A DNA stretch of 39,806 nt, from assembly GCA_033557835.1 (NCBI GenBank), contig JAWQRO010000402.1, positions 1 to 39,806 of the forward strand, given 5' to 3'. Shown in pieces: positions 23,701 to 33,000 of the stretch. This DNA is from Helochares maculicollis. Its lineage: Eukaryota > Arthropoda > Insecta > Coleoptera > Hydrophilidae. The stretch's first letter is position 1; each line of letters begins with the position of its first letter. The notes under the pieces are model-generated. The model ran no database searches. It had not been told where the DNA came from and worked only from the letters and a program-made list of their open reading frames with translations. Made by a program: the position numbers and the translations under genes.

Positions 23701-26700
23701 ATAAACTCATTATGGCTAGTAGGTAACTATGAATATTTTTGGAAAGACAAAATGACATTGTAGAAGTTAATTTCCATGGAATTTACAACCAATTTGTAAA
23801 CTAACAGGCAATAAGAAATTTAATATATGTAATTAAATTGTAGTCGCAATCTACCCGACATGACTTCAATAAAGTTCTCTGAAATTGTTGCTTCCTAACC
23901 CTATATTGAACAGAATAAACTTCAGCCTCATTTAGTTTGAACTACTTATTAAATTAATAGTCCTGTAAAAGAATATAATTCCAGCAAACATTGCAATATG
24001 TTCACAGAGAATTATGAAGAACGTTACGAGCTTAGATAGAGCTTGTTTGCGCATAATACCTGAATTTCACCTCAACAAATAATACTTGGCGAAACAAACA
24101 GACCGTGAGAAGAATAATTGAATTTTATTTCATGCACCAGCGAGGTAACGATAATTTCAGCGGCAATTTATTTCAGAAGGACCATCTTCAAAAGCCCTCG
24201 CCCTAGAATATTTTTACACAGCAATCGCATTGTACTATGGCGGAAAAGGAATTAAAATGAAGTTTGTACGAATAAATTCCTAATCAAAAAGGAAGTAAGG
24301 ACCATTGACTTGCACTTGGCGAATTAATCTCTTTTGAATTGTTTCCATGGAATTTATCTTAGCTCTGGCATTATATGTCTCTGTCAGAAGCAAAAGGAGC
24401 TTAGAAGACGTTCGATAATATCAAACGGCTCTTCGGAAGGCACATCTAAATTGATTTACTTATTTTATGAAAACTAGAAGCAGAGCTGGGAAACATTAAG
24501 AATGGGAAATGCTTATTACAGCATTCCACATATAGAAATGTTGCCGCATGGCTAACAATGCTATTATTTCCACGCGATACCCGTGTAGGCAAGCCTAAAT
24601 TATATGGTTTTATTGCTATTCTACAGATTTAATGTGGTAAAATAGGCACCACAAAGAGATGTAGGTATTGCCAAAAGTGATGTTCAAATCCTAAGCTTAA
24701 CACGTACAATTTGGTAATGTGAAACTAAAGCACTTGCTTATTCTAAATGTACATACAAACGAACTCCTTTCGTTTGTCCAAAGCTTTCTCATTACTTCAA
24801 AAACGATATTCATATATTTATAATGTTTCATTCAATTTTTCAAGCGCGCATAACATAAATCTTTTAAGTGCTTACAAATGATTGATGCAGGTTATTCATA
24901 AATTGCTTTTATCAACTAAAAAACTGAAATTGCTTACACGTAATGTTTCTAGAAGAGTAAATCACTTTACTTTTAACGAGAAATTAAATTTCAATTTTAC
25001 CAATTAATGCGGAATGCGATTATTTGCACATAAATCATGTTTTTCTATTCATGTAGAGCGCAACGTAATTCGATTCAAACAAATGCATTGCATCTGGAAT
25101 TTTTCCAACGTTTGTACGACGTATATGGAAATTAGTTGAACGGATGGAATGGATTTTTCATAAATCAATATTTGTCTCTTTCCCTTCGAACTACCCACAA
25201 ATTAATTAGTTCCTCTATTGACCCGAGCAAATCTTGATGAGGATTAACGATCGTAGTCTTAACTAATTGCAAAGAGAAATAATATATATATTCAAGCAAC
25301 GGAACTTCTACAGGGGTTTTCAATCAATGTAGTCGCAAGAATACAGTTTGAAGTATAAATTATATAAAAATACATGAGATTTTCGGCTGTAGTTTTTCCA
25401 GCAACAGAAGGGGAGATATTTCCAAGAAACTTGACGTGTAAACATGAACTAATCACACGATCAATAATTCTTAGGCAAGTATTAATTCTCTGTACACAGC
25501 GACAATGGAAACTAGAACATTACAAATTGATTAGGCTGTAGTACTCTCATCACTCTAAATTAGCATAATTGAAAACAGAATGCAGTGATCAAACCGAAGA
25601 CTGTAAGGCTTAAGAAACATGAATTAAGCATTGCATTGCTCCTATATCCACTAAAATTTTCTGTCAGTTGTTGATTTTTTGCTCTAGCTCTCTGTACATA
25701 TTTTTAAAATATCACTGTACATTGCATTGGCAAAATATTAAATTAGCCACAGCTAGGACAAAAGATCCTCTAGAGCAGAAAGCGTCAATTTACAATACAA
25801 AGACTAATTAATCGATTTCTATGACAGCTTACTAACTTTGTGACATGAGTTAACCGTATTACTATTATGTATGACAGTGATGGAAGCCTCAACACTTAAT
25901 GTCATTAACCAACCAAGAACTTCAACATGAAGTATTAGTTAAAATTTTTATAAAAATTAATTAACTAAATGTATTAGTGTTTCTGTTACTTTTTATTTTT
26001 ACATAACCATGTACTATATGATATAGAGTATATGGAAGGTACTCCAGTCATGACATAAAAATCATTTTGAAGACCTCTGAGTCCATTGTATTATAAATTT
26101 ATGTATCAACGATAGCGCTCAAATCATTTCCCTACACAGTTTTTTAAAGTAAACTATATCTTATAACTGATATATTCAGTTGTGATTTGGTACACATCTT
26201 AAAAACAGTAAGAACTTAATAGATACAACATTGGGATTTAATTGGATCACTGGACATGTTTTTATTGCAAGTTTGAGAATTTCGTATGGAACAAATCGTC
26301 AAATGAGCAAAATTAGAAATGCTAAATCTACAGCATTTTATTTTAAGTAAATCATAAAGCGACAAGTAGGACTTCACCTGCATATCTCATTCATTGAGTT
26401 GGTGGAAAAGTTCTGTCGTATTTAACTATCTACATCTATTTTTAAATGTTGGGTCAAGACAAGCAGATAGAGTGAATGCTTGACTATAACTTATTTTAGA
26501 TTTTAATTGAGATTCATCGGTTTGTAAAAACAATTACAATTTAATGTCACCAATGCATAAGAAAGTCTTCGAATTCAAGATTTCTTAGGACCTGAATTTG
26601 ACATTAAATTCTTTTACACATTTTCCTAACTTTTTGAAATGTCTAAACTAAAACTAAATAAAGGTTTATTTACATCTAATAGGATTCCAAGTTCTTGCTT

Positions 26701-27557
26701 GTGAATAATCATTAGCTCGAGTTTTAATTAGTTTTAAGATCATAATTTTTCCTTTAACTTTTTGCAAGTCTTGTTAATGCCTGAAATTGCGCTTTCAATA
26801 AAATGAAAGCATGTAATAGAATATATATTAGATAAAGTTTACATTATATTGTCAAAAATAAATCGATTTCAAACTGAAATTTTAGATGCATGCATGTAAA
26901 AATTGCATTATATATGTAATAAATAATTATCATATCAAATGAAAATAACAAGAAATCATTAAATTTCAAAACTTTTTGAATAGCGATGGTGATAGTAATC
27001 CTCCTACACAAAACTTCAATATAATAATATCTAGGGTGCAGCATCGAAATGTAAATGTGTGCATTAATATCATAAATTCATCCTACTCTCTTCAAATTAT
27101 CGTGAAATATAAATTACAAAAAAATAACTTTCATCAGCACTTGCTTCATTACGTCGTTAGCCCCACAAATTAATTGATTTTTAATTCAGTGCTTTGCCTT
27201 TGAAAATGGCTTGTCTTCGTTCTTATCTTGAATATATTGTGTCACCTTAAAAGTAAAATATCGTTCTTGTTCCAGACAAGATCATGCGAGGAGAAAGTGG
27301 CCATTGGAAGAATCCGGGCGAGACGAGCTGCGGAAATAAGATCATTAAATAAAGACAACACTACCTCAGATTGGCAATCTTTTATAGCATTCAAAGTTGT
27401 GATGCCAGAAAACCAGATAGAAGACCAGCATGTTGCTAAAGACCCAACAGAAATTAATGAACGAATAAGGCCAGCAATTATTTTCGGAGGGCTTGGGATC
27501 ATATGTGTGTCAACTCTTGTGGTCATTATTGCCTTCCATAAAAGGATTTTTCTTTAA
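1904..27557 (+). CDS. ZP-domain transmembrane apical extracellular-matrix protein (four coding exons)
   Basis: Joining 1904-2715, 4855-5033, 18889-19187 and 27276-27557 gives 1572 bases, exactly 523 codons plus stop, with all phases agreeing. Residues 1 to about 20 form a signal peptide. Residues 33-150 are proline-rich with YLPP, QYGPPPPP and GYNYPIP motifs typical of insect cuticle and matrix proteins. The ZP module spans about 156-434: the ZP-N half has cysteines 163, 195, 215, 220, 228 and 251; the ZP-C half has LVDTQGC (C374), then C383, C422, C428 and C434. RARR at 444-447 is a consensus furin cleavage site, and a 21-residue hydrophobic helix (about 497-517) with a short basic tail ends the protein. 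This is the standard plan for ZP proteins that are cleaved, shed and polymerised into apical matrix. The length and plan resemble small insect ZP proteins such as Piopio, but I cannot assign the ortholog. Confidence 0.88.
2716..4854 (+). other. ZP gene intron 1
   Basis: 2139-base intron from GTAAGT to TTGCTTCCAG. The content is AT-rich and mostly featureless. An imperfect hairpin lies at 4523-4581. The open frame at 4246-4446 encodes nothing I recognise and lacks splice context. Confidence 0.75.
4523..4581. repeat. Imperfect inverted repeat in intron 1
   Basis: The left arm ATCCACATGGTTTC (4523-4536) pairs with a right arm formed by GAAACCA (4562-4568) and TGTGGAT (4575-4581). The two halves of the right arm are separated by a six-base bulge, and the loop is about 25 bases. 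It could fold as RNA or be chance in AT-rich DNA. The AACCACA portion also matches a Runt-domain site. Confidence 0.4.
4855..5033 (+). CDS. ZP gene coding exon 2: inter-subdomain linker and start of ZP-C
   Basis: A 179-base exon between acceptor TTCCAG and donor GGTGAGT. It completes codon 271, encodes residues 272-330 and leaves one base of codon 331. The content (VALYRRPPGG, then SSVQLGEELLLRAAVREGD) matches the linker and first ZP-C strands; the phrase 'GEELLLRA..REGDGW' across the junction is a usual ZP-C pattern. There is no in-frame stop from the acceptor onward. Confidence 0.88.
7080..7520 (+). mobile_element. Degenerate LINE reverse-transcriptase relic (Jockey/CR1-like)
   Basis: Frames broken by stops retain non-LTR reverse-transcriptase landmarks in order. 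At 7148-7205 there is SIYKTGDK followed by ENYRP, matching the 'P..K.GDK...NYRPISLL' block. This is followed by NIAAIFE. Then comes a shifted frame around 7255-7320 with RKHRST, matching the 'GF...RST' block. At about 7386-7510, IFLDFQK retains the first palm aspartate (codon 7395-7397), followed by LLRNYFTENLYV, matching the 'SYL.nR.Q.V' block. The YADD box is not found, so the relic looks 3'-truncated near 7520. The A-rich plus strand upstream to about 5.85 kb may be the same element's older 5' part, but I cannot align it. Clearly non-functional. Confidence 0.65.
15005..15283 (-). pseudogene. Mariner transposase C-terminal fragment with lost catalytic residues
   Basis: A 92-codon frame covering the end of the DD34D catalytic domain. 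The family's HQDNAPC block reads YKGNAPC (Asp to Gly, codon 15259-15257), and LAPSDYYLF reads LTLTNFYLF (Asp to Asn, codon 15154-15152). Exactly 34 residues still separate the two mutated positions, confirming the family. MAKIHALKF, the FSSNDEVI block and YFAALPDSNFRDRI also match mariner C-termini. Such a protein cannot transpose. Confidence 0.78.
15542..15808 (-). pseudogene. Mariner transposase N-terminal fragment
   Basis: Begins at the ATG 15808-15806 with the usual N-terminal approach (VEKIKYRVVIEF). It is interrupted by TAA at 15736-15734 and then continues through the first DNA-binding helix-turn-helix (GLKAKEIYERI to PKTATTLEIVKKV) before another stop. The interruption sits where intact relatives have a sense codon. 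Confidence 0.72.
16779..16932. repeat. 22-base motif repeated 130 bp apart
   Basis: CATCAACGGTTTTTGAGA followed by (C/T)ATTG occurs at about 16779-16801 and again at about 16909-16931, exactly 130 bases apart with one mismatch. The surroundings do not align, so this is a short direct repeat, possibly part of an unidentified dispersed repeat. Confidence 0.5.
18889..19187 (+). CDS. ZP gene coding exon 3: core of ZP-C
   Basis: A 299-base exon from acceptor TTTTAG to donor GTAAGT. Two bases complete codon 331 (Gly), then 99 codons encode residues 332-430, ending on a codon boundary. It carries LVDTQGCRVPAM with C374, the strand FRAFMFQGANSGDEM, and the C-x5-C pair C422/C428 (CLLYEDC), all ZP-C hallmarks. 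Local GC is clearly higher than in the flanking introns. Confidence 0.9.
20360..21055. repeat. Diverged direct repeat, copy 1 (intron 3)
   Basis: Aligns along about 700 bases with copy 2 at 23760-24540. The strongest blocks are AATAATACTTGG, ACAAACAGACCGTGAGAAG, ATAATTGAATTTT, TTCATGCACCA, GAATATTTTTAC and GGAATAAATTACTG against CGAATAAATTCCTA. I judge identity at roughly 70-75 % with small indels. No coding potential and no clear termini. Confidence 0.7.
22010..23280 (-). mobile_element. Degenerate APE-type LINE relic (endonuclease plus reverse transcriptase)
   Basis: Read on the minus strand, landmarks appear in the right order across broken frames. At about 23270-23176 the start of an APE endonuclease reads GKLNQLSSETNN then LNLLEIQE, matching 'GKL.EL..EL.....DIL.IQE'. 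At 22441-22410 AIQNLKNDKAS matches the pre-RT 'I..LKN.KA.G.DG' block. At about 22265-22235 INLCGISLLLVRSKS matches 'NyRGISLLSVPSKV'. At about 22173-22119 NNQAGKTSWRLTRT matches 'EQAGFR.GRS'. Stops and frameshifts are frequent, and the catalytic FADD region is not recognisable. The T-rich plus strand extends from about 21.5 to 23.4 kb, which may be the full extent. Confidence 0.62.
23398..23484. repeat. AT-only low-complexity tract
   Basis: Nearly pure A/T, with runs such as ATAATAATATATATATAAT, immediately beyond the 5' side of the LINE relic. It may be a decayed microsatellite. No gene content. Confidence 0.6.
23760..24540. repeat. Diverged direct repeat, copy 2 (intron 3)
   Basis: Second copy of the segment at 20360-21055, same orientation, starting about 3.4 kb further on. 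Shared blocks include ACAAACAGACCGTGAGAAG (about 24095-24113), TTCATGCACCA and GAATATTTTTACACAGCAAT against GAATATTTTTACGCAGCAAT. Copy 2 is somewhat longer through insertions. Because both copies lie inside one intron, a local duplication is as likely as two insertions of one transposon. Confidence 0.7.
27276..27557 (+). CDS. ZP gene coding exon 4: furin site, stalk, transmembrane helix, stop
   Basis: Acceptor TTGTTCCAG; phase 0. Encodes residues 431-523 and the TAA. It opens with TRSC, supplying the last ZP cysteine (C434). RARR follows (444-447), then a hydrophilic stalk with a sequon at N458-T-T, a hydrophobic helix at about 497-517 and the tail HKRIFL. The frame upstream of the acceptor (27228-27275) is intronic read-through. 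Confidence 0.88.
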   Translation, partial: TRSCEEKVAIGRIRARRAAEIRSLNKDNTTSDWQSFIAFKVVMPENQIEDQHVAKDPTEINERIRPAIIFGGLGIICVSTLVVIIAFHKRIFL

Positions 27558-27711
27558 TTAAAATAATATATTGTTATGTAATCTCGTATTAATTTCGTTA
27601 TTGTTGTCGTTACTGGTTTTATATATATGTATAGTTTATTTTTTATGCCGATCTCGTTTGTATAACAAGGTTGTGCAAAATTAATAATTTAGTTGGTAAA
27701 ATTGGTAGCTA

Positions 27712-27717
27712 AATAAA
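27712..27717 (+). terminator. Poly(A) signal of the ZP gene
   Basis: Canonical AATAAA 155 bases after the stop codon at 27557, followed by a GT/T-containing stretch. Closer AT-rich hexamers exist, but this is the first perfect one. Confidence 0.6.
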
Positions 27718-28148
27718 AAGTTTTCTGTTGCACTGACGTACGTGACCTTACTTTTAAATTGTCTCATCGAAATGTGTAGGTAAATTCGTACACAGCATAA
27801 ACAATGGAGCTCCATAACAGAGTTTTATATACATAGCCTCTATAGATGCAAATGCATGTTTGAGTATGAATTCAACAATTACCTACTCCTAAATTATCAC
27901 AATTTTTTTAGAAGAATTCACTTTTAAAACACAGTCCATGTTATTGCGGTTTTACCGCAACCGCAGTAAATAGTTCGAGTATAATAAGCATTTACTATGT
28001 ACTGACTCCTGGTACTTTGGTTCTACAACCACATTTACCTAAATTTTTACGAAGTACATGAAAAAAATAAAACATTACTAAATGACAAGACTCATTTAAT
28101 ATACTTTTCACTTTTAAAAAACACATTTAAATAATCCATGTTACTCAA
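27718..28148. other. Intergenic gap after the ZP gene
   Basis: Nothing coding is recognised. A small perfect hairpin TTGCGGT-TTT-ACCGCAA lies at 27944-27960. It is too small and isolated to call a functional element. Confidence 0.4.
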
Positions 28149-28529
28149 TCAAAAATACTCATTAGCGTACAATGTCTCCACAGATTTCGGCTGACGATAG
28201 CTTGTCGATGAAATTGTTTTACTCCCTACACATATTCTGCTTTTTTGGCTTCCATTAATCTCTTCCCCATCAATTTCGGGACAATGGCTTAAGGACCAGT
28301 GACTCCTATTACGATTAATCTTCAAATTATTGTGTTTAGTTAACGGAACCTTATTTAGTTCGGCTATGGACTTTAGTGAAATTATGGTTTTGTTGGAAGT
28401 ATTGCTTTGGTATGGTAGTCTAACAGACTCGGTTTTCAAAAGCCTGGAATCATTAATCATTTGAAACATTTCCTGGTTTGCACCGGTTGACTCAGTGGCC
28501 GTTAAATTTGGTAAAATCAGAATTAACAT
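28149..28529 (-). CDS. Hypothetical 126-residue protein or terminal exon
   Basis: An uninterrupted minus-strand frame in a stretch richer in GC than its surroundings. It has an ATG in good context (TCAAAAATG) and a TGA stop. It begins with a short hydrophobic segment (LILILPNL), then a Ser/Asn/Lys-rich region with potential sequons (NTSNKT) and only two cysteines. A TTTTAG acceptor-like site ends twelve bases before the ATG (plus-strand bases 28542 and up), with no intervening stop, so it could also be the last exon of a longer minus-strand gene. I recognise no family. A chance frame remains possible at this length. Confidence 0.3.
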   Translation of the reverse strand: MLILILPNLTATESTGANQEMFQMINDSRLLKTESVRLPYQSNTSNKTIISLKSIAELNKVPLTKHNNLKINRNRSHWSLSHCPEIDGEEINGSQKSRICVGSKTISSTSYRQPKSVETLYANEYF

Positions 28530-28857
28530 TTTTGAGAACTAAAATTTTGGCTGATGTTCTAAAAGTTTATGTAACTTATGAGATTTTGTTTCGAGGTTTC
28601 GAGCCTGCCCGGATAATGGTTATTATTCATTTCTAGGAATTAACCGCAGCTTCGTATGCTTGAAGTTTACATTTTGCATGAATGTTCTGTCACAATATTA
28701 AGCATTAAATCAAATCAAAGTGATGGTACGAAACGGAAGTACTAACTACTGACCCATCAAAACCTAATCAAACTTGCACCGAAATTCTGGTTTAGGTCAA
28801 ATAATACAACTGAACGCTGCCTATTTATGGCCCCTTCGAGAATCGAGATACTAAGTA
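28530..28857. other. Intergenic gap before the mariner
   Basis: No gene recognised. It contains the possible acceptor for the minus-strand hypothetical frame (near 28542) and ends at the TA target dinucleotide of the mariner (28856-28857). Confidence 0.4.
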
Positions 28858-28885
28858 CCAGGTGCGCAAGCTTAAAATGTTGTCA
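28858..28885 (+). repeat. Left terminal inverted repeat of the mariner
   Basis: Begins CCAGGTGCGCAAG directly after the TA target site. It pairs with 30058-30085 on the opposite strand. Confidence 0.88.
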
Positions 28886-29016
28886 AGCGATGGCGCATGA
28901 AATCTATTGAATGAAGTAACCTTTGGAACCCAAATCGCCAGTTTTTGACAAGACTGCCCAATACAAAACGTTTAGTTGTTTACAAGTCAGTAGCATAGCT
29001 CTTTTTCGTGTTAAAC

Positions 29017-30033
29017 ATGTCGAATTTTGAGCCAAGTAAAGAGCATTTGCGGCATGTACTGATTTTCTAGTTCAATCAAACGAAAAAGGCATCGGAAACT
29101 CATCGAATTCTTGAAGAGACTTACAGCGATCTTGCTCTAACTGTCAAGACTTGTGAACGCTGGTTATTGACAAAGAACGTGAAAATCGACCATAAAAATT
29201 TGTTGACAAAGAATTACAACCATTATTGGGTGAACACAATAACAAACAATACACAAACAATAAATGATATCGGAACAATTGAATGTCACTCGGCAAGCCA
29301 TTTCCGATCGCCAGAGAGCCATGGAGAACATTCAAAAGGTTGGAACAAACGACAGATGAAAAGACGAAAAACTGTGTGCGAAATGCTGCATTTACGCCAC
29401 AAAAGAAATGGTTTTTTGCATTGGGTTGTAGCTGGCGACGAAAAATGGATACACTTTGAGAATCCCAAACGTAATAAATCGAGGATAGCGCCAGGACAAC
29501 CATCAACATCGAGTACAAAACCGGATCGTTTTAGGATAAAGACAATGCTGTGTGTGTGGTGGGATCAGAAGAGAGTAGTTTACTACGAGCTTCTCAAACC
29601 AGGGGAAACAGTTAATACCGATCGCTACAGACAACAAATGTTAAATTAAACTACGCATTGACCGAAAAACGCCCAGAATGGGCTCAAAGACACGGCATAG
29701 TCATTCTGCACCATGACAACGCTCCTGTACATTCAGCCAGAGAGGTCAAAGAAACGATTTCTTCACTTGGTTAGGAACTCCTACCCACACCCGCCGTATT
29801 CACCAAAGTTGGCGCCTTCTGATTATCACCTCTTTTCATCGATAGGACAAGCACTAGCTGAGCAATACTTCAAGACTTTCAAGGATGTACAAAAATAGCT
29901 CGATGAATAGATATCAATGCAAACTGAAGCTTTCGTTTGGAATGGTATCCATAAATTGCCCGAGAGATGGATAAAATGTGTAAAAAGCGAGGGCCAATAC
30001 TTTGAATTAAAAATGTTTTACCATTGTTCTTAA
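29017..30033 (+). pseudogene. Mos1-like mariner transposase, broken
   Basis: Starts at ATG 29017 and matches mauritiana transposases throughout, with multiple lesions. A TAG at 29068-29070 follows LIF. After the CERW motif the linker and second helix-turn-helix are scrambled by frameshifts, though EQLNVTRQAISDR is still readable in another frame near 29275-29315. A gap removes part of the wVPHEL region. An open stretch from 29167 then carries GDEKWI with the first catalytic Asp (29437-29439). Another frameshift lies near 29645. The second Asp is kept in HHDNAP (29715-29717), TAG stops the frame at 29772-29774, and the third Asp is kept in LAPSDYHLF (29821-29823). TAG at 29896 and 29908 interrupt the C-terminus. 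All three DD34D residues survive, but no complete reading frame does. Confidence 0.88.
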
Positions 30034-30057
30034 ATAATTGCGTATTTTTCATGAAGA

Positions 30058-30085
30058 AAACGACATTTTAAACTTGCGCACCTGG
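30058..30085 (-). repeat. Right terminal inverted repeat of the mariner
   Basis: Ends ...CTTGCGCACCTGG followed by TA. On the minus strand it reads CCAGGTGCGCAAG, identical to the left end over the first 13 bases. Confidence 0.88.
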
Positions 30086-33000
30086 TACTGTTGCTCAAGT
30101 GTCATTCTCAAGAAACCTTTTGGAGAAAATGTTGAAAAAATCATTTGACTTTCTAAACGATCTTATGCATATACAGCAGATGTACATTATATCAAAATAT
30201 TTAAAAACTTGGCACTAAGACATCTTTTCGTAAATGTCTTTAAATAGCTCACATTTCACACATTCAATCCTCATTTTAATCCCTTCGAATCGTAATTTCA
30301 TAAATTCCTTCCATATTGCTTACAAGATAAGGGCAATGAGTTTAAGAAATTTTACCGACTTTAGCTCAGCGGCTTGAACTGGACGTTGATAGTCGGTCAA
30401 TCAACTAATCACTCATTCAGGACACTTTCTTTTGAATACAAAGATTATTATTACAGTTATAGTACAGCAATTAATTCATGCCGAAATACAGTAAATAGCC
30501 CATATTAGTCCCCTTAACAATTCTAGAGAATCAACAAGAATATATACTGCTAAGATTTCGTGAGTTTAACAGTTTCAAATAGACACTCTTGAATACGGAG
30601 GAAACAAAATCTGAAAAGATTGATTTCTGTCAACAAACTAATTTATATAACCACGATCAATATTCATGAAGCGCTTGATCGGCAACTAATCCCAATTTGG
30701 TAGCCCAGTAATAATTAGCATTGTATATTCAAGACCTCAAAGTCATCGATTAGATTACCAAAGCCCTAGCTGTAGTGAAGTATTTTCTTTGCTAGCCAAT
30801 ATTCAACACCCGCAAGCATATGTAGCTTCGCTTTGCAGTTTTCAAATTCATCCTCGTATATAAAAGTACGTGCAGAAAATACTGAACATGTGAAAGGAGA
30901 TTAAAAGTGTCAATTTGCATTGCTGATTTTGCAATCGCGAAATAGTTGCTCTACATTTCTGGAACTGTCTTCACCGTAACGCTAACGAAGGCAGTCTACG
31001 TTCTTCGATTAAAATTGTGGAACAACCAAAAGGAACAAACAAGAACAAATGCAGATTCGCTAAATATGTAGATTGATTTTGTTTTAACAGATTTACCAAT
31101 TTGACGACTGAAATTTTATCAGATTGAATTTTCATAAAAACCATTGAAATTATATACTTTACGGATGAGGTAACGAAAGAGCAAACGAAGCACTGGTATA
31201 TTGAAATTTTTTCTTGAACTTATATTTGAGATTGAATGATGCAAATAGCAACTCATATCGAGTTTGCCGCAGGAATGTAATAATGTCGGAATATCAATTA
31301 TTGGAAATGAAGCAAAATATAAAACATATTTTGACATTTCAAAGAGTAATGGACAAAGATCACATTAATATACAAAATTACACATTAAATTATTTTAAAA
31401 ACGACCGTATAACTATAAAATTACTATAAAATGGCACTTACAACACATTATCGCTTACTTATTAAGAGATTTGCCTCAAGGACTCTAAAATTAATGGATT
31501 TTGGTTAGGCTGTAGCCGCTTGGCAAGATTAGCGCCTCCCAGTAAATACCTTTGAAGGCAAGCAAGAGAGGTTACCTTCTTAAATAATAATTACGTGTGA
31601 GTTCCTTAATAATACCAACCCCTTTAGTTCCATTCATAACAAAGGGCAAGCATTTAACACCTCGCTAATAGTAATTGTAAAATGTAGCGTAAAAATATAA
31701 ATAAAGGGTAATCATTATTGTTTACATGCAAAATCAACCTGAGCGAAGGTAATTCTCAGAGTTTTCATGTTTTTGACAAACTGGAAATTACTTTGTTTCA
31801 AATAAGTACAGGAAACTTGGCGGTTTGAGGAGTTATACTTCAGGGGAGAACATCAAGAAACCATTAACGATGAGACTCTGCTCGGTACATTTCAATCCAT
31901 CAAGCTTTCATAAGAAAGTTTGTTCGCAGGTCTTTGAGAATCTCTCAGAGTAGCTACCTATTTAGAGCTAAAGAAGATATAGAAAATCTTATACATCCCT
32001 GATCGATATCTGCGACTAGATGCCATAAATTTGAGCATTAAGATTACTTGTAAGTACCTTAATAAGGCTAAATTTGCTTTCTAAATTACAAATTGCTGTA
32101 TGGAAGCACTTTGAGCGCTGTTGGTAGAGACAAGTAGGGAACAGAAGTGGAGAACACAGAAAACTAGATCTAAGAGCCTTAATTAAAACAAACCCTGTGT
32201 TAAAGTTCTTCATTATAAGGTAACAAAATTAAAATAGTATAGAGTGTATCTTGCAGAATTTAGTTCTGACGTCGTTTATGTGAATTGCTTAACATTATCA
32301 GAATCATTAAAAAAGTAAACAATTGTAGAATAATATTTAAATAAGGTATTAGTTCTGTTTAGTTGAGAGCGCAGCAATTAGATTTGCCTCAAGCAATTGC
32401 TTATTTCATGAGATAACATTTGTTGGCAATTCTTGGCAAACATGGTGTTTTTACTGCTTTAATAAACGAATAGTATTGTGTTGATTAGGAGAAAATTTAA
32501 AACGTATAAATAAATATCATGTCTGAATGGTCTAGACTTTTGTATATTCACATGGTGATTTAAGTTCCTATATGCACTAAAAATGCAGTGGGATTGACTG
32601 TTTTTATACACAGAAATTTATTTTTACGTTCTCGTATTAATATACTTCGTAAAGAGAAAGTGTTGCAAAAAACTGATCTTGAGATTTTGCCGGATCTGCA
32701 CGTCATAAGGGCGTTATACTTTAATATAAACCTTAAAATTCATTAGTAATTATTTGCTTTACACTTTCGACATAGAGTATTAGAATATGATTATATTTTT
32801 ATTTGCATGAAAAAATTTGTTGTCCTTTCACTGTAAGTTCTTGTTTTAGTTTATTAATAATTTTTTGCAAATTTTTCTTCTCAAATTCTCATCGACTATA
32901 GAAACCACATTATTGTGGTTTTTTAGTTTTAGAAGTTATTAGCTTGATGAGCGAAGTGAGGCAAAGTGGCTTGTTTCCAAATGTTTTTAACATTTTGTTT

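Larger units (their letters stand above)
19188..27275 (+). other. ZP gene intron 3 (8.1 kb) with a duplicated segment and a LINE relic
   Basis: Bounded by GTAAGT and TTGTTCCAG. It holds two diverged direct repeats (about 20360-21055 and 23760-24540) with a minus-strand LINE relic between them and an AT-only stretch at 23398-23484. The remaining parts (19.2-20.3 kb and 24.6-27.2 kb) show nothing recognisable; the minus frame at 19561-19806 has no known motif. Confidence 0.75.
28858..30085 (+). mobile_element. Mauritiana-type mariner, nearly full length, inactive
   Basis: A 1228-base element flanked by TA on both sides (28856-28857 and 30086-30087). The left end CCAGGTGCGCAAG... and the reverse complement of the right end are inverted repeats: they agree over about 28 bases with few mismatches (AAGCTTAAAATGTTG against AAGTTTAAAATGTCG). 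CCAGGTG(T)-type ends mark the mauritiana subfamily (Mos1 group), whose length is about 1286 bases. The interior encodes a broken transposase in the same direction. With both ends intact, such a copy could in principle be moved only by a transposase supplied elsewhere. Confidence 0.9.

Noticed and set aside
20360..24540. Direct repeats as long terminal repeats of a retrotransposon
   Set aside because: The interior shows LINE endonuclease/RT motifs on the minus strand, no gag, protease or integrase, no primer-binding site, and the repeats lack TG...CA ends that I could fix.
27944..27960. TTGCGGT-TTT-ACCGCAA as a transcription terminator hairpin
   Set aside because: Intrinsic terminators do not apply to a eukaryotic polymerase II gene, and the stem is only 7 bases with a 3-base loop beyond the poly(A) signal.
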